Shown here: positions 61,308-64,000 of the stretch, in pieces
How the letters are laid out: each line of letters starts with the position of its first letter
Position numbering within the stretch: position 1 is the stretch's first letter
DNA from: CAJBNH01 sp964447285
Lineage (GTDB): Bacteria; Myxococcota_A; UBA9042
Reading direction: 5' to 3'
Length of the DNA: 64,000 nt
Assembly: GCA_964447285.1 (NCBI GenBank)
Contig: CAYURO010000022.1
Location: forward strand, 1-64,000
Program-made: the position numbers and the translations under genes
The notes under the pieces: generated by a model
Told to the model about the DNA's origin: nothing
Seen by the model: only the letters and a program-made list of their open reading frames with translations
Database searches by the model: none

Positions 61308-64000
61308 GAAGCCCTCCCATTCGCCAGGTGGAGCAACCGTTCGCGCAGGCGCAGGGCGGCGTTGGCGTCGCGCTCGGTGCGCTCCTGCATGTGGCGCGCT
61401 TCAAGTACGGCAAGCTCCGCGGCGTGCGCGGCCTTCAGCTCGGCCTCGGCCTGGGCACGGATGTCACCGACGAACGGCGTGACCTCGCCTGCCCATTCCT
61501 GCAGCATCGCCCAGCGCGCTGCGGAGGTTGCGGTGGTCTGGACGCCAGCTTCGGTCTCCGTCGGATTGCCTTGCAGCGACAGGCGCTTGCCGAAAGCCCC
61601 CGGCACCGCGGGGTCGAAGCGGAACAGCGGGAACTCGCGTGAGGCCACGGAAAGACCTGCCCGCTCGACCAAAGTCTCTGCGGGGAACTCGTGCAGCCGC
61701 GGACTGGGGGCGTACACGTGCACGACAGCGGCGCCTGAGTGACGCGAGGCTGCACCGACCGTCGCAAACAGGTGAGTCGGGTGGGCCAACGATGTTGCCG
61801 CGACCAGAGCCTTGCCGGGCAGCGCTGCCAGCGGAGCGGGGTCGAAGCTGGCGTCCGGGATGTTCTGATCCAGCACCACAACCTTCACCGGCAGACCGCT
61901 CGACAACAGCCTCGTCCATGCGCCCAAGTCGATGCCGCGGGCTGAGGGGCCGTCGGCAAGCACCAACACCGGCGGGCACAGCGCCCGCTCTGCGTCGGTC
62001 AGGTCGTGCAGCTTCAGGTCCAACAGGGCTTCTTCGCGTGCAGGCAAGTCCGACGGACTCTGCAAAGCAAGCGCCGCCAAGCGAGTGGTGCGAGCCTCGG
62101 CGACCGTGCCGGCCAGCAGCCCGTGCGCCAGACCCATGGCCACATCCACGCCGCGTCCCTCCAGATCCACGACCATCGGAGCGGCGAACGGGTTGCGATG
62201 AAATTGGCCGGCCCACTCGGCCACGGAAGCCCCGGCAACGACGACGCCGAAGCGCGCGCGGCCAATCCCCAGCGATCCTTCCAGAAGTGCTGCCTTCAGG
62301 GTCTCGACGTCGCGCGCCGCACGGGCCAGTCGCTGTGCCTTGTGGCCGTCAAGAGCCGTGCGCGCGCCCAGTTCATTGGCCTTGGCCAGCACGGTCGGCA
62401 AGTGCGTCGAGCGCCCCGCGTGGCCTGTCAGCGCTTGGTCCAGGGCGTCCAGATCGGTCACGTTGGCTGCGTCGGCCACTGTGCTTCGCAGCGCGTCGCG
62501 CAGCTGGGTGGCTTGCTTGCTCAGGGAGTCGACGACGCCCAAGAGCTCGCGCTGACGCTGGTATTCGACGACGGCGGTGACCAACCGTGCCCCCAGCCGC
62601 GACCCAGAGCCCGGTTCGGCGCCATCTGCACCCGGAACCAGACCATGGCAGTGGCGAGAGAGCAGAACCGCGGCCAGCGGGTCGCTTCCGTCGAGGGCCA
62701 TCATCTGCGCGATCGCTGTACCTGCGGTGTCCGGCGTCGTTTCAAAAGCCTGCCATGACATGGCCAGGGTGGCGACCACTTCCGGCGTCTGCGGTACGGC
62801 CGCGATGGCGCCTTCCGGGCACACGGCGCTGCAAACGCCGCAACCTTGGCACACGTGCGGGTCGACGCCCAGCAACAGCAGAAGCCCGCTGCCCTTTGCG
62901 GCGGCATGCGACTGGTGGAAGGCAACGGGAGCCGCAGCGATGGGCAGGCGCGTCACCTCAGCCAGCGTGCGCTCGAATGCGCGGGCCATGTCGGTGCGCT
63001 CGGCGTCGTCCCCCCCCAGCTTCTCGGTCAGCCACTGCAAGCCGTCGCGGGCAGCCTCCGGGGTCAGCGTCCGCGCCTTGTCCTTTGCCAGCTGGCCGTC
63101 CAAGCGGCCGGCAAGTTGCTTATGCGCACGGCGCAGCTTGTCCGCGGCGGCCGTTCGGTCGACTCCGGCGTGGGCACGATCCGCCGCGGTGTTCAGCAGC
63201 GCCTCGGTCGACAGCAGCACGGGGCCGATGGCGGCGTCGGGACAGGACGTCCAGCAGCGACCGCAGCCCGTGCACGCGGTGGCGTCGATCTGCGGCACTT
63301 GGCTGCGGTTGGCGACGCGATCCAGACAGGCAGCGCTGGCGGCGGGCGTGCGGCCCAGCGCGAGCCACGGGTCGTATGTGTGGCTGCCGTCGCTTTCCAA
63401 ACGCGGCTGCAGCACCTCTCCCCAGAAACGGGGCAGGCTTGCGGCGTTGCCGGGGTCGCGGGTGAAGCGCCGCACGATGGCGGGGACAGCGCCATGAGAA
63501 CCCAGCGTTGCCGGACCGGAGGCAGCGGCGGCGGCCCCAGGCAGCGTGGCTCCGTCCAAGTGCGGGTGGCCGCGCAGGATCGCCTGACGCAGCACCTCGC
63601 GGCGCGGGTGCGTCGCCGGGAGCGAGGGCGTGTCGAGGCCCAAGTGAACCCGCGGTCGCATCGCCTCGTCGGTCTGCATGTTGCGATACAGACTGGTGAT
63701 CTGGGCGGCCGTCACGGGCTCGCTGACGTCACCTCGAACGGCGGCCACGACCTTTGCCGAGGTTCCGGCAAGTGCTTCGCGCACCAACGCCTGCAGCGGG
63801 GCCGTCAACGCAAGGCCGGGGTGGGCGTGCTCAAGTACCGTCACGGCTTGGGTATTCACAAGCGCCGCGCGAAGCAACTCGGCATCCAGCGGTCGCAGCA
63901 CGGTCAGTCCCACGACACCGGCCTTCAAGCCCTGCGTCAGCAGCTCGGTCGCGACCGCTTCGGCGACGGCGACGTCCGGACCCAGCGCCAGAACCACCGA
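61304..64000 (-). CDS. Pyruvate:ferredoxin oxidoreductase-like iron-sulfur protein with degenerate TPP site (5' part outside window)
   Basis: At least 898 residues are visible; the frame is open to the window edge, so the N-terminus is missing. The order follows PFOR: a domain II-like segment (VVGLTVLRPLDAELLRAAL, VTVLEHAHPGLAL) is first. A first [4Fe-4S] motif (ACTGCGRCWTSCP) and, about 140 residues later, a second (VCQGCGVCSAVCPEGA) follow. The C-terminal part resembles the TPP domain (GRGVDVAMGLAHGL; VLVLADGPSARGIDLGAWT). The GDGxAYDIGxGG motif that binds thiamine diphosphate is replaced by ADGPSARGIDLG, so normal 2-oxoacid chemistry is doubtful. It is coupled to rnfC by a GTGA overlap. 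It may be an electron-transfer partner of Rnf. Confidence 0.75.
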   Translation of the reverse strand, partial: SVVLALGPDVAVAEAVATELLTQGLKAGVVGLTVLRPLDAELLRAALVNTQAVTVLEHAHPGLALTAPLQALVREALAGTSAKVVAAVRGDVSEPVTAAQITSLYRNMQTDEAMRPRVHLGLDTPSLPATHPRREVLRQAILRGHPHLDGATLPGAAAAASGPATLGSHGAVPAIVRRFTRDPGNAASLPRFWGEVLQPRLESDGSHTYDPWLALGRTPAASAACLDRVANRSQVPQIDATACTGCGRCWTSCPDAAIGPVLLSTEALLNTAADRAHAGVDRTAAADKLRRAHKQLAGRLDGQLAKDKARTLTPEAARDGLQWLTEKLGGDDAERTDMARAFERTLAEVTRLPIAAAPVAFHQSHAAAKGSGLLLLLGVDPHVCQGCGVCSAVCPEGAIAAVPQTPEVVATLAMSWQAFETTPDTAGTAIAQMMALDGSDPLAAVLLSRHCHGLVPGADGAEPGSGSRLGARLVTAVVEYQRQRELLGVVDSLSKQATQLRDALRSTVADAANVTDLDALDQALTGHAGRSTHLPTVLAKANELGARTALDGHKAQRLARAARDVETLKAALLEGSLGIGRARFGVVVAGASVAEWAGQFHRNPFAAPMVVDLEGRGVDVAMGLAHGLLAGTVAEARTTRLAALALQSPSDLPAREEALLDLKLHDLTDAERALCPPVLVLADGPSARGIDLGAWTRLLSSGLPVKVVVLDQNIPDASFDPAPLAALPGKALVAATSLAHPTHLFATVGAASRHSGAAVVHVYAPSPRLHEFPAETLVERAGLSVASREFPLFRFDPAVPGAFGKRLSLQGNPTETEAGVQTTATSAARWAMLQEWAGEVTPFVGDIRAQAEAELKAAHAAELAVLEARHMQERTERDANAALRLRERLLHLANGRAS

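Overview
This is high-GC chromosomal DNA, most likely from an anaerobic or facultatively anaerobic member of the Myxococcota or a related deltaproteobacterial lineage. The pointers are an M64 peptidase ending in a MYXO-CTERM-like anchor, surface proteins with DUF4215-type Cys-rich repeats, and a lipoprotein built of Cys-rich repeats. The placement is inferred from gene content; the window holds no rRNA.

Region 1 (1 to about 3550) is the end of an integrated element. It has IS21-like terminal repeats at the left edge, a serine recombinase, a ribbon-helix-helix protein, an excisionase-like HTH protein and a tyrosine integrase. The integrase abuts, and reads through, the 3' half of an initiator tRNA-fMet gene, which serves as the attachment site. 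Region 2 (3600-7250) has two membrane genes, a polytopic glycosyltransferase-like protein and an acyltransferase-3. They are flanked by a 26-nt direct repeat with a single mismatch.

Region 3 (7290-33439, all on the minus strand) is a large anaerobic aromatic catabolism island. 4-Hydroxybenzoyl-CoA reductase (hcrCAB) feeds benzoyl-CoA. ATP-dependent class I benzoyl-CoA reductase (bcrCBAD) dearomatises it. Dch, Had and Oah then hydrate, oxidise and open the ring, and a dehydrogenase/hydratase fusion, two thiolases and glutaryl-CoA dehydrogenase finish the route to acetyl-CoA. Between the hcr genes and the ring-degradation operon lies a second, atypical set of BCR/2-hydroxyacyl-CoA dehydratase genes: two activases, one dehydratase-family subunit with all three cluster cysteines, and one subunit that has lost two of the three and is fused to a complete ketopantoate-reductase-type dehydrogenase. 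This module is the most novel item in the window. A TetR regulator and two nearly identical operators, one before tetR and one before the ring-degradation operon, suggest a common regulon.

Region 4 (33677-46171) contains two large paralogous secreted proteins with a shared architecture and different C-terminal domains (ALK-type glycine-rich versus fibrinogen-like), then a tripartite RND efflux operon and a convergent NhaD/citrate-type ion transporter. Region 5 (46440-53133) is mainly housekeeping: udk, a helical-repeat protein, proC, an M64 peptidase, fmt, def and a coiled-coil protein. Region 6 (53221-64000) has a repeat-rich lipoprotein with somatomedin-B-like domains, a probable outer-membrane protein, and an Rnf operon (rnfC-D-G-E-A). 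That operon ends in a small NqrM-like Cys-rich membrane protein and is preceded by a PFOR-like iron-sulfur protein whose thiamine site looks degenerate; no rnfB is visible. Rnf and the ferredoxin-linked protein could supply the low-potential electrons that benzoyl-CoA reductase needs, though that link is inference.
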